The notes under the pieces were generated by a model, which worked only from the letters and a program-made list of their open reading frames with translations, made no database searches and was not told the DNA's origin. The position numbers and the translations under genes are program-made. Of a stretch of DNA of 64,000 bases, positions 17,791 to 26,992 are shown one piece after another (the first letter of the stretch is position 1; every line of letters begins with the position of its first letter). The stretch is from Sedimentitalea nanhaiensis DSM 24252 (lineage in GTDB: Bacteria > Pseudomonadota > Alphaproteobacteria > Rhodobacterales > Rhodobacteraceae): contig NZ_KI421509.1 in assembly GCF_000473225.1 (NCBI RefSeq), forward strand, positions 664,358-728,357, read 5' to 3'.

Positions 17791-19767
17791 TTATCTTTCT
17801 AATTCGCCCCGACCCTCTCGTGACCGGGCATATTTGACGAAGGTGTCAAAACTGTTCGGGTTGGCCATGGAATCCCGGTTCACCACCTTTTCCGGTTCAC
17901 CGCCCAATAGCAGTTTTTTAACCGGAACCTCCAGTTTCTTGCCCGAAATCGTACGCGGCACCTCATCGATCTGAACGATTTCGTTGGGTACGAAGCGGGC
18001 GGAAACCGATGATCGGATTGCAGCATTGATCCGGTCCTGCACAGCCTGGTCGAGCGTCTGCCCATCGGCCAGAACCACGAACAGGGGCATGAAGCTGTCC
18101 CGCCCCAGGAATTCCAGATCGACAACCAATGAATCCATCACCTCATCCAGACCTTCGACGGCCTGGTAAATCTCTGCGCTGCCCATGCGCAACCCCTTGC
18201 GGTTGATCGTGGCGTCCGACCGTCCATAGATCACCGCGCCACCTTCGGGGGTGATCTCGATCCAATCGCCGTGCCGCCAGATGCCCGGATAGGTATCAAA
18301 ATAGCTGCCATGCAGTCGGCTGCCGTCGGGATCGCCCCAAAAGCACAGTGGCATTGACGGCAGCGGTTCGGTACACACCAGTTCTCCGACTTCGCCGATC
18401 AACTCGTTACCCGCTTCGTCAAAGGCACGTACGGCATTGCCCAGAAACCGGCATTGCATCTCGCCCGCCCGGACCGGCAACATCGGATTGCCGCCTACAA
18501 ATGCGCCGCACAAATCGGTCCCGCCTGAAATAGGAGCCAGCCAGACATCGGATTTCACGGCACTGTAGACCCACTCATAGCCGTCCGCCGTCAACGGCGA
18601 ACCGGTGGCGCCGATTGCGCGCAACGCTGACAGATCCAGCGTTTCACCCGGTCGAAGACCCGCCTTCATGCAGCTGGTTATAAAAGCAGCCCCGGCGCCA
18701 AAATAGCTGATGGCGTGGTCGGACACAAACCGCCAGACGGTCTGCATGTCTGGATAGTTTGGCGCGCCATCGAACAAAGCCAGGGTTGCACCCTGCCCCA
18801 GCGCACCCAGTTGGGCGTTCCACATGATCCATCCCGACGAGGTCAGCCAACAAAACCGATCCTTGCTGTCGAGATCCTGATGCAGCGATTGTTTGGCACT
18901 TTCGAGCATAATACCGCCGTGACCATGCAGGATAGGCTTTGGGTTACCCGTGGTGCCCGACGAGTAGACCACCCAAAGTGGGTGATCGAATGGAACCTGC
19001 GCAAACTCCGCCTCTGCCTGGTCCTGCAACAGATCCCGCCACAAGATCCACCCGTCCGGGACATCGTTCAACGCCGGGATCAGGATCTGATGTTCCAACG
19101 TCGGTAATCCGCCCGTGATTTCGGCCAGCACGTCGCGCCGGTCGATCATGCGTCCCGCGTGGACATAGCCATCCTGCGCAATCAACACTTTGGGTTCGAT
19201 TTGTCGAAACCGATCCAGGATTGCTACATGGCCCATATCCGGTGAGCAAAGCGACCAGATCGCCCCGATGCTGGCCGTGGCCAGACAGGCGATCAACGCG
19301 GCTTCTGTATTGGGCAGGATCGCCACGACCCGGTCGCCCTGCACCACTCCCATCGTGCGCAGTCGCGAGGCAACGCTGGCCACTTGGGAAGACAGCTCTT
19401 GCCAGGTCAATTGGGATTCGCCGAAGGTTTCAGATTGCATGATCAGCGCCGTCTGGTGCGGAGTGTACGCTGCTTGCCGCAGTATCTGGCTGGCGAAATT
19501 GACCTGCGCGCCGGGAAACCAGTGTGCGCCGGGCATGATCCGTCCATCGATAACTGCGGTTGCGGGCGCGCTGGAGCGCAGGTCAAAAAACGCCCAGATT
19601 GCAGACCAAAACCCGTCCAGATCCGTGACGCTCCAGTCCCACAGCGCGTTGTAATCGCTGAACTCCAGGCCACGTTCGGTCTTGAGCCAGCGGATAAAGG
19701 CGGCCATGCGAGTTGCTTGTGCCTGTTGTTCGGTCGGGGTCCAAAGGACCGGTCGGGGATCGTTCAT
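17791..19767 (-). CDS. Acetoacetyl-CoA synthetase
   Basis: The enzyme activates acetoacetate to acetoacetyl-CoA with ATP. Residues 1-110 contain the ACAS-type N-terminal region with WDWSVTDLDGFW. The adenylate motif is VVYSSGTTGNPKPILHGHGG. The C-terminal half has GGTDLCGAFVGG, RHGDWIEITPEGG with the ribose-binding Asp, and the catalytic Lys in RTISGKKLEVPVKK. The length of 658 residues fits the acetoacetate-CoA ligase family (about 650) rather than acetyl-CoA synthetase. The start is the ATG at 19767, which overlaps the upstream serine hydrolase stop (ATGA). It would recover acetoacetate released during ketogenic degradation. Confidence 0.92.
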   Translation of the reverse strand: MNDPRPVLWTPTEQQAQATRMAAFIRWLKTERGLEFSDYNALWDWSVTDLDGFWSAIWAFFDLRSSAPATAVIDGRIMPGAHWFPGAQVNFASQILRQAAYTPHQTALIMQSETFGESQLTWQELSSQVASVASRLRTMGVVQGDRVVAILPNTEAALIACLATASIGAIWSLCSPDMGHVAILDRFRQIEPKVLIAQDGYVHAGRMIDRRDVLAEITGGLPTLEHQILIPALNDVPDGWILWRDLLQDQAEAEFAQVPFDHPLWVVYSSGTTGNPKPILHGHGGIMLESAKQSLHQDLDSKDRFCWLTSSGWIMWNAQLGALGQGATLALFDGAPNYPDMQTVWRFVSDHAISYFGAGAAFITSCMKAGLRPGETLDLSALRAIGATGSPLTADGYEWVYSAVKSDVWLAPISGGTDLCGAFVGGNPMLPVRAGEMQCRFLGNAVRAFDEAGNELIGEVGELVCTEPLPSMPLCFWGDPDGSRLHGSYFDTYPGIWRHGDWIEITPEGGAVIYGRSDATINRKGLRMGSAEIYQAVEGLDEVMDSLVVDLEFLGRDSFMPLFVVLADGQTLDQAVQDRINAAIRSSVSARFVPNEIVQIDEVPRTISGKKLEVPVKKLLLGGEPEKVVNRDSMANPNSFDTFVKYARSREGRGELER

Positions 19768-21005
19768 GATATCATCGCTCCATGTACCAGCGCCTTGAGT
19801 TCGGCCCGCGCCGGGTAGGAACTGGAGGGGGAAAGCTGTGTGAAAAAGACCACCGAAAGGTCTAGGGCAGGATCCATCCAGAAAAAGGTCGACGCCATGC
19901 CGCCCCAACTGAAATCGCCGGCACTGCCGGGACAACGCGCGCGCGCCGGATCGAGTACGACCGAGCCGCCCAGACCGAATCCGACACCTTCCATCGGCTG
20001 TTCGGCAAAACTTTGCGGACCCATCGAGGCGATATCGCCCGGCAGATGGTTGCGCATCATGTAGTCCAGCGTTTTTGGACTCAGCAGCCGGCCGTTTCTG
20101 TGGCGTCCGCCGTTGCGCAACATTTCGGTAAACCGCATATAGTCGTCGATCGTGCCCACCAGTCCACCACCACCGGAATACAGGGTTGTGGCCTCGAACG
20201 GGGAGGAACCGGCGCAATCGGTCAATCTCAAGGTATCACCGCCCGGTTGCGCGGCGTTCAGATCCATCGCATTGCCGGCCAGGGGCGTATATAACGATGC
20301 GAACCGGTCACTTAGCTCATCCGGAACTGTGAATGCCGTGTGCGTCATGCCCAGCGGTTTCAGGATGTGCTCGGCAAGGAACTCGTCCAGGCTTTGGCCC
20401 GATACCACCTCGATGACACGTCCGAGAATGTCGATTCCTACCGAGTATTCCCAGCGGGTTCCGGGGTGGAAGGCCAATGGCAAGTCGCCGACCTGATCCG
20501 CCATATCTGCCAGAAGTCCTTGTTTCGGGCCGAAAATAATCTTTCGATTATCCATCTCGCGCCCCAGAACCCCGGGATTGAACGGATAGCTTAGCCCGCT
20601 GGTATGGGTCATCAATTGGTGCAGTGTCGGTGCCGCGCAGGGTTCGACCTGATCGATCCGTTCGGCCCCCGGCACCAGCGCGGTCATGTTTCTGAACGCC
20701 GGCAGGAACGTACTGACCGGTGCATCCAGATGAAACAGGCCCAGTTCCGCCAGCATCATCGCCGCGACGCTGGTGATCGGTTTGGTCATCGAATAGATGC
20801 GTGCCACTGTATCGCGTTGAAACGGCGTGAAATTTTCGACGCTGCGCAGACCGGCGGCATGAAAATACACTTCGCGGCCACCTCGGGCGATCAACACCGA
20901 CGAGCCCGCAAATTTGCGTTCCTCGATATAGCGCTCCATCCAGCTGGCGATCCGGTTCAGACGATCCGGGTCAAACCCCTGATCCTGCGGCTTTGCGGTT
21001 TTCAT
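19764..21005 (-). CDS. Serine hydrolase, beta-lactamase class C / EstB-like family
   Basis: The SxxK motif SMTK (Ser72, Lys75) and the following YSVGIDILGRVIEV (Tyr of the YxN-type motif) place this 413-residue protein in the class C beta-lactamase-like serine hydrolases. That family includes esterases (EstB) and lactonases such as LovD-type acyltransferases. No signal peptide is present, so it acts in the cytoplasm. True beta-lactam resistance is therefore unlikely. It lies between an enoyl-CoA hydratase and acetoacetyl-CoA synthetase with 4- to 22-base spacings, so an ester- or lactone-opening role in the same pathway is plausible. Confidence 0.85.
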   Translation of the reverse strand: MKTAKPQDQGFDPDRLNRIASWMERYIEERKFAGSSVLIARGGREVYFHAAGLRSVENFTPFQRDTVARIYSMTKPITSVAAMMLAELGLFHLDAPVSTFLPAFRNMTALVPGAERIDQVEPCAAPTLHQLMTHTSGLSYPFNPGVLGREMDNRKIIFGPKQGLLADMADQVGDLPLAFHPGTRWEYSVGIDILGRVIEVVSGQSLDEFLAEHILKPLGMTHTAFTVPDELSDRFASLYTPLAGNAMDLNAAQPGGDTLRLTDCAGSSPFEATTLYSGGGGLVGTIDDYMRFTEMLRNGGRHRNGRLLSPKTLDYMMRNHLPGDIASMGPQSFAEQPMEGVGFGLGGSVVLDPARARCPGSAGDFSWGGMASTFFWMDPALDLSVVFFTQLSPSSSYPARAELKALVHGAMIS

Positions 21006-21027
21006 ACTCAGCGCCTCCTGTTGTCTT

Positions 21028-21780
21028 TCAGCCGATCATTCGCTTCATGGCCGCGATAGTTTCATCGTTGAACCATCCGCCCTCTGGTGCGTTTGCCCCT
21101 CCGGCCATAGCGGCCTCGATCCGGGAAATCGTATCTCCCCGGATCTGCCGTTTTACGCTGGCAAAGGTCTGCGGTGGGATCTGTGCCATTTCCCCGCCAA
21201 TCTGCATGACCCGTGTAAAAAGCTGCTCTGAAGGCGTAATTTCGTCAATGATTCCAGCCGCTTTTGCGCTATCCGTGTCAATGGGCCGTCCGGTCAGCAT
21301 CAGCCGCCTCAGCGTGTCGGGAGACAGAGCGGCGCGGGCGATTTCCAGTGGACCCACGGGGAAATCCGCCCCCACGCGCACTTCGGCGAGACCGAAGCTG
21401 GCGCGCGGGCTGGAGATGCGTACGTCGCTGCCCAGCACAAAGAACAGACCGCCGGCAATCGCGGCACCGTCGATGGCCACCAAGGTGGGCTTGGGGCAGG
21501 CATAAAGCGACAGAAAACCGACGTTCAGCCCCCGAACCATGGCGTGCTGCTGCGTCAGGTGGAAATGTTGCGCTTCCTTGAGGTCAAGACCGGCGCTGAA
21601 CACTTTGAAACCACTGGTCAAAACAATAGATCGAACGGTGTCGTCCGCCACCAGAACATCGATCAGATCGGAAAATTCCATCAGGAAATCGGCGCTCAGG
21701 GCGTTGACGGGCGCCCGGTTCAGCCCAATCTGAACCACGCCGTTTTCGTGGTCGGTTCGTACCAGCCTGTCCTGCGTCAT
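21028..21780 (-). CDS. Enoyl-CoA hydratase/isomerase family protein
   Basis: A crotonase-fold protein of 250 residues. The first oxyanion-hole region is seen in FSAGLDLKEAQ. The second is AIDGAAIAGGLFFVLGSDVRI, with the glycine pair that binds the thioester oxygen. The usual catalytic Glu of hydratases is in FGLAEVRVGADFP. It may hydrate an enoyl-CoA or shift a double bond. It is the first gene of the minus-strand operon that continues with the serine hydrolase, acetoacetyl-CoA synthetase and TesB; a promoter-like sequence lies 41-69 bases upstream. Confidence 0.88.
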   Translation of the reverse strand: MTQDRLVRTDHENGVVQIGLNRAPVNALSADFLMEFSDLIDVLVADDTVRSIVLTSGFKVFSAGLDLKEAQHFHLTQQHAMVRGLNVGFLSLYACPKPTLVAIDGAAIAGGLFFVLGSDVRISSPRASFGLAEVRVGADFPVGPLEIARAALSPDTLRRLMLTGRPIDTDSAKAAGIIDEITPSEQLFTRVMQIGGEMAQIPPQTFASVKRQIRGDTISRIEAAMAGGANAPEGGWFNDETIAAMKRMIG

Positions 21781-21820
21781 GTCTGCCTTTGTTTTGCATC
21801 TGTTGCGGTGGATGTGCGCA

Positions 21821-21849
21821 AGTATCGGGTTTTCTGAACGTGTTCACAA
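21821..21849 (-). promoter_or_regulatory. Candidate promoter and palindrome for the enoyl-CoA hydratase operon
   Basis: On the minus strand TTGTGA and GATACT are 17 bases apart. The -35 region overlaps TGAAC-AC-GTTCA, a perfect inverted repeat (21835-21846), which may be an operator. A TTGACA also lies a few bases upstream but is poorly spaced. Confidence 0.45.
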
Positions 21850-21892
21850 CCTGTCAAACGGCCCGAACCGCCCGAAATTTGGCGTATGGCAA

Positions 21893-21916
21893 CCGTACAT
21901 ACCCTGTACATACGCC
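21893..21916 (+). repeat. Intergenic repeat, copy 2 (tandem GTACATAC)
   Basis: GTACATAC occurs twice with an 11-bp period (21895 and 21906), and the whole block is similar to 9314-9337. Outer GGCGTATG (21881) and CATACGCC (21909) also form an inverted repeat. It lies between the end of livF and the promoter of the enoyl-CoA hydratase operon. Confidence 0.45.
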
Positions 21917-21971
21917 TGTCCCGCCATCCACGGATGAGGGCCGCCTGCATTCCGGGTCCTGCGGGGCGGCG

Positions 21972-22673
21972 TCAGACTTCGAGCCATTCCTTGCGGACAT
22001 CCTCGCGCGCGCGCAATTCGTCGGGTGTGCCTTCGAACACCACATGACCGTGCCCCATGACATAGACACGATGGGCAATGTCCATCGCAATCGACAGTTT
22101 TTGTTCGACCAGCAAGGTGGCGATGCCGCGTTTGGCGATTTCCTGCAACAGCTCGCCCACCCGCTGGACCATCTGCGGCGACAGCCCTTCGGTGGGTTCG
22201 TCGATCATCACCAGGTCGGGATCGCCAATCAGGGTACGGCACATGGTCAGCATCTGCTGCTCGCCCCCCGAAAGCACCGAGGCCTCGACATCGGCGCGGC
22301 GCTGCAGGTTCTCGAACATGTCGAACATGTCCTGCATCGACCAGCGTCCCTGCCCGTCTTTCTGCCCCGGCTTCATTCCCAGGATCAGGTTCTGCCGGGT
22401 GGTGAGGCCGGGAAAGATATCACGGTTCTCGGGCACATAGCCGATGCCCAGATTGGCGATCTCGAACGCCTTCTTGCCGGCGATTTCCTGACCCTTGAAG
22501 CGCACCGAGCCCTGGGGAGCCACTTCGCCCATGATCGACTTGCAGGTGGTCGAGCGCCCGACCCCGTTGCGGCCCAGAAGGGCGACGATCTCGCCTTCCT
22601 GAATGTTCAGATTCACCCCCTGAAGGATGTGCGACTTGCCATAAAAGGCGTGCAGGTCCTGTACCTCAAGCAT
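21972..22673 (-). CDS. livF: Branched-chain amino acid-type ABC transporter ATP-binding protein LivF
   Basis: LivF is one of the two ATPases of a Liv-type (HAAT family) importer. Its signature is LSGGEQQMLTMCRTLI and Walker B is LVMIDEPTEGLSPQM. Walker A reads GRNGVGRSTT: the usual Lys is Arg. The same change occurs, to my recollection, in some alphaproteobacterial LivF-like proteins, so it need not mean loss of function, but only LivG carries a canonical P-loop here. The start is the ATG at 22673, one base past the livG stop, giving 233 residues. A longer in-frame start would lie inside livG. Confidence 0.9.
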   Translation of the reverse strand: MLEVQDLHAFYGKSHILQGVNLNIQEGEIVALLGRNGVGRSTTCKSIMGEVAPQGSVRFKGQEIAGKKAFEIANLGIGYVPENRDIFPGLTTRQNLILGMKPGQKDGQGRWSMQDMFDMFENLQRRADVEASVLSGGEQQMLTMCRTLIGDPDLVMIDEPTEGLSPQMVQRVGELLQEIAKRGIATLLVEQKLSIAMDIAHRVYVMGHGHVVFEGTPDELRAREDVRKEWLEV

Positions 22674-22674
22674 G

Positions 22675-23439
22675 TCAGTGCTCGGCCTCCAATGCGGCGC
22701 CCAGATAGGCCTCTTGTACCTTGGGATTGGCGCGCACCTCTTCGGGGCGGCCGGTGGCGACGATTTCGCCGTAGACCAGAACCGAGATCCGGTCGGCGAG
22801 TCCAAAGACCACGCCCATGTCGTGCTCGACCATGATCAGGGTCTTGTTTTCGGTTACCTGCCGGATCAGATCGACGATATAGTCGGTTTCCGAATGGCTC
22901 ATCCCGGCGGTGGGTTCGTCGAGCATGATCACATCGGCCCCCCCGGCCATGGTGATGCCGATTTCAAGGGCGCGCTGTTCGGCATAGGACAGCACCCCGG
23001 CAGGCAGTTCGCGGCGCTCGGTCAGGTTGATCTGTTCCAGAATGGCGTCGGCGGCCTGGGTCAGGTCACGCGATTTGCTGACCATGTTCCAGAAGGAATA
23101 CCTGTAGCCCTTGGCCCAGAGCAGCGAACAGCGGACGTTTTCGAACACGCTCATCTTGGGAAAGATGTTGGTGATCTGGAACGACCGGCTGAGACCCATG
23201 CGGTTGATCTGAAACGGGGCCAGCCCCGCAAGATCCTGACCGTGCAGGCGAACCTTGCCGCCGGTTGGCGGAAAGCGTCCGGTGATCAGGTTGAACAGGG
23301 TCGATTTGCCCGCCCCGTTGGGGCCGATCACGGCGTGACGTTCGCCCTTTGCGATCGACAGATCGACACCGCGGATGATTTCAGTTTTGCCAAAGCTCTT
23401 GCGCAGACCTTCAAGCTGCAATGCGGCGGCGGCACTCAT
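22675..23439 (-). CDS. livG: Branched-chain amino acid-type ABC transporter ATP-binding protein LivG
   Basis: LivG is the partner ATPase of LivF. Walker A is GPNGAGKSTLFNLITG, the signature region is LSYAEQRALEIGITMA (the LSYGEQR variant typical of LivG), and Walker B is VIMLDEPTAGMSHSE. The start at 23439 overlaps the livM stop (ATGA); 254 residues result, the usual length. Longer in-frame starts fall inside livM. Coupled translation with livM and livF is evident from the spacing. Confidence 0.93.
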   Translation of the reverse strand: MSAAAALQLEGLRKSFGKTEIIRGVDLSIAKGERHAVIGPNGAGKSTLFNLITGRFPPTGGKVRLHGQDLAGLAPFQINRMGLSRSFQITNIFPKMSVFENVRCSLLWAKGYRYSFWNMVSKSRDLTQAADAILEQINLTERRELPAGVLSYAEQRALEIGITMAGGADVIMLDEPTAGMSHSETDYIVDLIRQVTENKTLIMVEHDMGVVFGLADRISVLVYGEIVATGRPEEVRANPKVQEAYLGAALEAEH

Positions 23440-24725
23440 GTCGCGGCTCCGGGCAGGGAATTGGCCCTGTGCCAAGCGTCGACGACCTCGGGTATATTGC
23501 GCCGGGTCAGCCAGAAGGCCGCACCCGTGATTGCGATGGCAATCAGCCACGGCAGCACCGCATGCACGTTGAATGTGGTCCAGAACAGGGTCATCTCCTC
23601 GTCGCCGACAGCCCCGTGGCGAAGATGAAAGATCATCTCGATCAACGCGGCGGTTCCCAGAATTCCGATCAGGCAGGGAATGAATGTCTTGATATAGGGC
23701 AGCACCAGCATCCGCGCATTGCCCAGCCGGAACGCGGGCCAGTGCATCATGATCACACCGGCCAGACCGCCGGGAAAATACATCACCGTGGCCAGAAACA
23801 ACGCGCCCACATAAAGCTGCCACAGCTCGGTCTGCAGGCTGAGAACGGTCGACAGCAGGGTAAAGACGATGGCGCCGATGATGGGGCCGAAAAAGAACCC
23901 GACACCGCCCAGAAAGGTGATCAGCAGGATCGAGCCGGATTGTACCAGGTTCAGGTTTTCCTCGGTCAGGATTTCATAGTTGATGGCAAAAAGTCCTCCC
24001 GCAACGCCGCAAAAGAACCCCGAGGCGCAGAACGAGAAGAACCGCACCCAGCGGGCCGAGTAGCCCAGGAATTCCGCCCGTTCAGGATTGTCGCGCACGG
24101 CGTTTGCCATCCGACCCACCGGGGTGCGCGAGAACAGGTACATCAGCAGGGCGGACAGAATCAGCCAGAAGACGATCAGGTAATAGACCTCGATCTGGTG
24201 CAGGAATTCGACGCCAAAGAACGGCAGCCCATAGGTGCGGTCGCCGCTGACGCCTTCTTCGCCGCCAAAGAACACCACGATGATGACCGAACAGGCGGCG
24301 ATCAGCTCGCCTACGCCCAGCGAAATCATCGCGAAGACGGTCCCTGCCTTGCGGGTCGAGAACGAGCCGACGATTGTGGCCAGCCCCAGCCCGAACAAGC
24401 CGCCAAAGACCGGCAGCAGCGGCAGCGGCAGCGGCAGGCTGTAATCCTCGACATAGTTCATGACATGCACGCACATGAAGCCGCCGACACCCATATAGAC
24501 TGCATGGCCAAAGGACAGCATCCCGCCCTGCCCCAGCAGCATGTTATAGGCCAGCGCGAAGATGATGGTGATGGCCATCTGGTTCATGATGGTGATGGCG
24601 CTGTTGGAGGTGAACACGAAGGGAATGACCAACAGCACCACGGTCGAGATGATCCACGGCATCGCACTGGCCAGGGTGATCCCCCCCTGCGGCGCATGCG
24701 TCGATTTATGCAGGGCTTGGGTCAT
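23436..24725 (-). CDS. livM: Branched-chain amino acid-type ABC transporter permease LivM
   Basis: LivM is one of the two membrane subunits. The family motif ALAYNMLLGQGGMLSFGHAVYMGVGGF is split across two membrane segments near residue 60. The coupling region near residue 220 reads RTPVGRMANAVRDNPERAEFLG. About ten hydrophobic segments are present. At 429 residues it is longer than typical (about 320-400), because of an N-terminal extension of about 25 residues and a C-terminal part after the last conserved segment (WPAFRLGNARML onward). That tail contains further hydrophobic stretches. It overlaps livH and livG by 4 bases each. Confidence 0.92.
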   Translation of the reverse strand: MTQALHKSTHAPQGGITLASAMPWIISTVVLLVIPFVFTSNSAITIMNQMAITIIFALAYNMLLGQGGMLSFGHAVYMGVGGFMCVHVMNYVEDYSLPLPLPLLPVFGGLFGLGLATIVGSFSTRKAGTVFAMISLGVGELIAACSVIIVVFFGGEEGVSGDRTYGLPFFGVEFLHQIEVYYLIVFWLILSALLMYLFSRTPVGRMANAVRDNPERAEFLGYSARWVRFFSFCASGFFCGVAGGLFAINYEILTEENLNLVQSGSILLITFLGGVGFFFGPIIGAIVFTLLSTVLSLQTELWQLYVGALFLATVMYFPGGLAGVIMMHWPAFRLGNARMLVLPYIKTFIPCLIGILGTAALIEMIFHLRHGAVGDEEMTLFWTTFNVHAVLPWLIAIAITGAAFWLTRRNIPEVVDAWHRANSLPGAAT

Positions 24726-25678
24726 ACGTCACGCTTTCCGAACAGGCCGTAAGGGCGGAACACCAGGATCAGCACCATCAGCAGATAAGGCAGGATCGGA
24801 CCGATCTGCGGCAGGGTCAGCGACCACAGGTCACGCCAGGCGCTTTCGGACAAATCGATCGGCTGCTCAAAGCCCACCGCCATCAGGATATCGGCCATTG
24901 CCACGTTGTAGGAGGCGGCAAATGTGGTGATCCAGCCGATCAGCAAGGACGCCACCAGCGCCCCCCAGAGCGAGCCCAGCCCGCCGATCACAATGGTCAC
25001 GAACACGATCGACCCGAGCAGGAAGGCCATGCCGGGGAACGTGCCCAGCACCGGCCCGGCAATCACACCGGCGACCCCGGCAAGGGCGGTGCCGACGCCG
25101 AACACGCCCATGAAGACCAGCGGCACATTGTGCCCCAGCGCCTCGACCGTTTTGGGATAGCTCAGCGCCGCCTGTATCACCATGCCGACACGGGTGCGGG
25201 TGAGTACGAACAGCAGCGAGATGAAAATGCCCATCGACATGCAGATCATGAAGATCTTGTAGGCGGGTATGGCGTTTCCGGCGATCGAAAACAGGGTGAA
25301 TTGCAGGATTTCGGGGGGCGAATAGGGCATCTGGTTCTTGCCCCAGATGAACTGGACGATTTCCTCGATCAGCAGGGCAAGCCCGAAGGTGAAGATCAGT
25401 TCGGGAACGTGGCCGTATTGGTGGACCCGGCGCAACCCGTAACGCTCGACCCCGGCACCCGCGATGCCGACGATCACGGGCGCGATCAGAAGCCCCATCC
25501 AGAAACCCAGATACAGGCTGATCTGATAGGCAAAATAGGCGCCCAGCATATAGAAACTGGCATGGGCAAAGTTCAGAACGCCCATCATCGAGAAGATCAG
25601 CGTCAGTCCAGCCGAAAGCATGAACAACAGTAATCCCGTGACAAGCCCGTCGATCAGGTTGACGAGTATGAGGTCCAT
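24722..25678 (-). CDS. livH: Branched-chain amino acid-type ABC transporter permease LivH
   Basis: LivH is the second membrane subunit. The N-terminal GLVTGLLLFMLSAGLTLIFSMMGVLNFAHASFYML pattern is diagnostic (membrane helix, then the NFAHG-like motif). A coupling region is present at RTRVGMVIQAALSYPKTVEALGHN. At 318 residues with about eight hydrophobic segments it fits the family. It lies 69 bases downstream of the binding-protein gene, separated by a hairpin, and overlaps livM by 4 bases. Confidence 0.93.
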   Translation of the reverse strand: MDLILVNLIDGLVTGLLLFMLSAGLTLIFSMMGVLNFAHASFYMLGAYFAYQISLYLGFWMGLLIAPVIVGIAGAGVERYGLRRVHQYGHVPELIFTFGLALLIEEIVQFIWGKNQMPYSPPEILQFTLFSIAGNAIPAYKIFMICMSMGIFISLLFVLTRTRVGMVIQAALSYPKTVEALGHNVPLVFMGVFGVGTALAGVAGVIAGPVLGTFPGMAFLLGSIVFVTIVIGGLGSLWGALVASLLIGWITTFAASYNVAMADILMAVGFEQPIDLSESAWRDLWSLTLPQIGPILPYLLMVLILVFRPYGLFGKRDV

Positions 25679-25712
25679 TGGTCCCTCCGGCAGATTTCAT
25701 GAGACGTAAAGG

Positions 25713-25738
25713 CGGCCCGTCCGGTCAGGGGCGGGCCG
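25713..25738 (-). terminator. GC-rich hairpin between binding-protein gene and livH
   Basis: CGGCCCG and CGGGCCG form a 7-bp stem in the 69-base gap. On the minus strand it is followed by CCTTTACG. It likely lowers readthrough or stabilises the binding-protein mRNA, so that the binding protein is made in excess. Confidence 0.45.
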
Positions 25739-25747
25739 GGGTTTGGA

Positions 25748-26992
25748 TTACGGACGTTTCATGTCGCAGGTGCTGGGGCTGTCCATACCTGCCATCTCGA
25801 TCATGGATTCCGACACCACGCCAAAGCCTGAATTGTCATAGTCAAAAGTCACACCTTCGTCGGTATGCGCATTGATATGCAGATTCTGGATTGCCTGGTG
25901 ATCGTTCGGACGCATGTAGATCTTGGTGCCCCACATGCTGTCGTATTCCATGCCTTCCAGCGCATTGGCGACGGCAACCACGTCGGTGGCGGTGCCCGCC
26001 TCGTTGATAGCCTGGGCCAGCATCCCGATCACGTTGCTGATCCGGGCCTGGTCGATATTGCCATCCGGGTATTTCGCCAGGAATGCCTCGTAATACGCTT
26101 TGGCCTCATCCGTTGGCGGCGGGTTGACCTGACCTTCGCTGACCAGACGGATCGCGCCCTTGCCGGTTTCGCCAAAGGCTCCGGTCATGCCGCTGCCTGC
26201 GGCATAGTAGGTATAGATTGGACCGCTAAAGCCGTTCTCGATGATCGCTTTGCCCAGACCCAGCATGTCGGAGCCCCAGTTGCCGGTAATCACCGCATCC
26301 GCCTCGGAGGCGATAACCTTGCGCGCATAGGGGGTGAAATCCTTGACCTTGCCGATCGGATGCAACTCGTTGCCGACGATCTCGATGTCGGGGCGCTTTT
26401 CCCCCAGATTGGCAACCGCAGCCGCAGCCACCGCTTTGCCAAAGGAATAATCCTGGCCGATGATGTAGACCTTGGCGATATCCTCGTTCTCGGCCATGAC
26501 ATCGGTCAGGGCGTCCATCTTGATATCGGCATTTGCATCGAACCGGAAATGCCAGAAGTTGCATTTGTCATTGGTCAGCGCCGGATCGACGGCGGCATAG
26601 TTCAGGAACAGAACCCGGCTGTCGGGGTTACGCTTGTTATGTTTTTCGACCGCTTCGGTGATTGCATGTGCCACACCGGACGAGTTGCCCTGGGCAACGA
26701 AGCGAATGCCCTGATCGATGGCGACCTGCAACTGGATCAGCGATTCCTTGGGGCTGACCTTGTTGTCAAACGGCACGATTTCGAACATGTCGCCCTCGAG
26801 CACGCCGCCCTTGTCGTTGACCATGGTCTGAGCGGCAAATTCATACTGGTGCAGCCCATTGGTGCCGGTGCTGGCAAAGGGGCCGGACAGTGGGTCGATA
26901 AACGCGATCTTGATGTTTTCGGCCCATACAGCGGTTGCACTGACCGACAGCGCAAGCGCGGCTGTCAAGCCGAGCGTGGTGGTGTTTCTCAT
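25748..26992 (-). CDS. Liv-type ABC transporter substrate-binding protein
   Basis: A periplasmic binding protein of the Leu/Ile/Val (HAAT) family. It has a Sec signal peptide (about residues 1-24, ending SATAVWA) and the type I fold starting IKIAFIDPLSGPFASTG, which matches the LivJ/LivK ligand-entry strand. At 414 residues it is long for LivK; members of this size often bind amides, short acids or aromatic compounds. It is the first gene of the Liv operon and the last gene before a 490-base regulatory gap shared with the IclR-ended operon. Surrounding CoA-ester enzymes suggest an organic acid rather than an amino acid, but this is inference. Confidence 0.88.
   Translation of the reverse strand: MRNTTTLGLTAALALSVSATAVWAENIKIAFIDPLSGPFASTGTNGLHQYEFAAQTMVNDKGGVLEGDMFEIVPFDNKVSPKESLIQLQVAIDQGIRFVAQGNSSGVAHAITEAVEKHNKRNPDSRVLFLNYAAVDPALTNDKCNFWHFRFDANADIKMDALTDVMAENEDIAKVYIIGQDYSFGKAVAAAAVANLGEKRPDIEIVGNELHPIGKVKDFTPYARKVIASEADAVITGNWGSDMLGLGKAIIENGFSGPIYTYYAAGSGMTGAFGETGKGAIRLVSEGQVNPPPTDEAKAYYEAFLAKYPDGNIDQARISNVIGMLAQAINEAGTATDVVAVANALEGMEYDSMWGTKIYMRPNDHQAIQNLHINAHTDEGVTFDYDNSGFGVVSESMIEMAGMDSPSTCDMKRP

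Noticed and set aside
19764..21005. Class C beta-lactamase giving antibiotic resistance
   Set aside because: There is no signal peptide and the gene is embedded in a CoA-ester operon; an esterase or lactonase is more likely.
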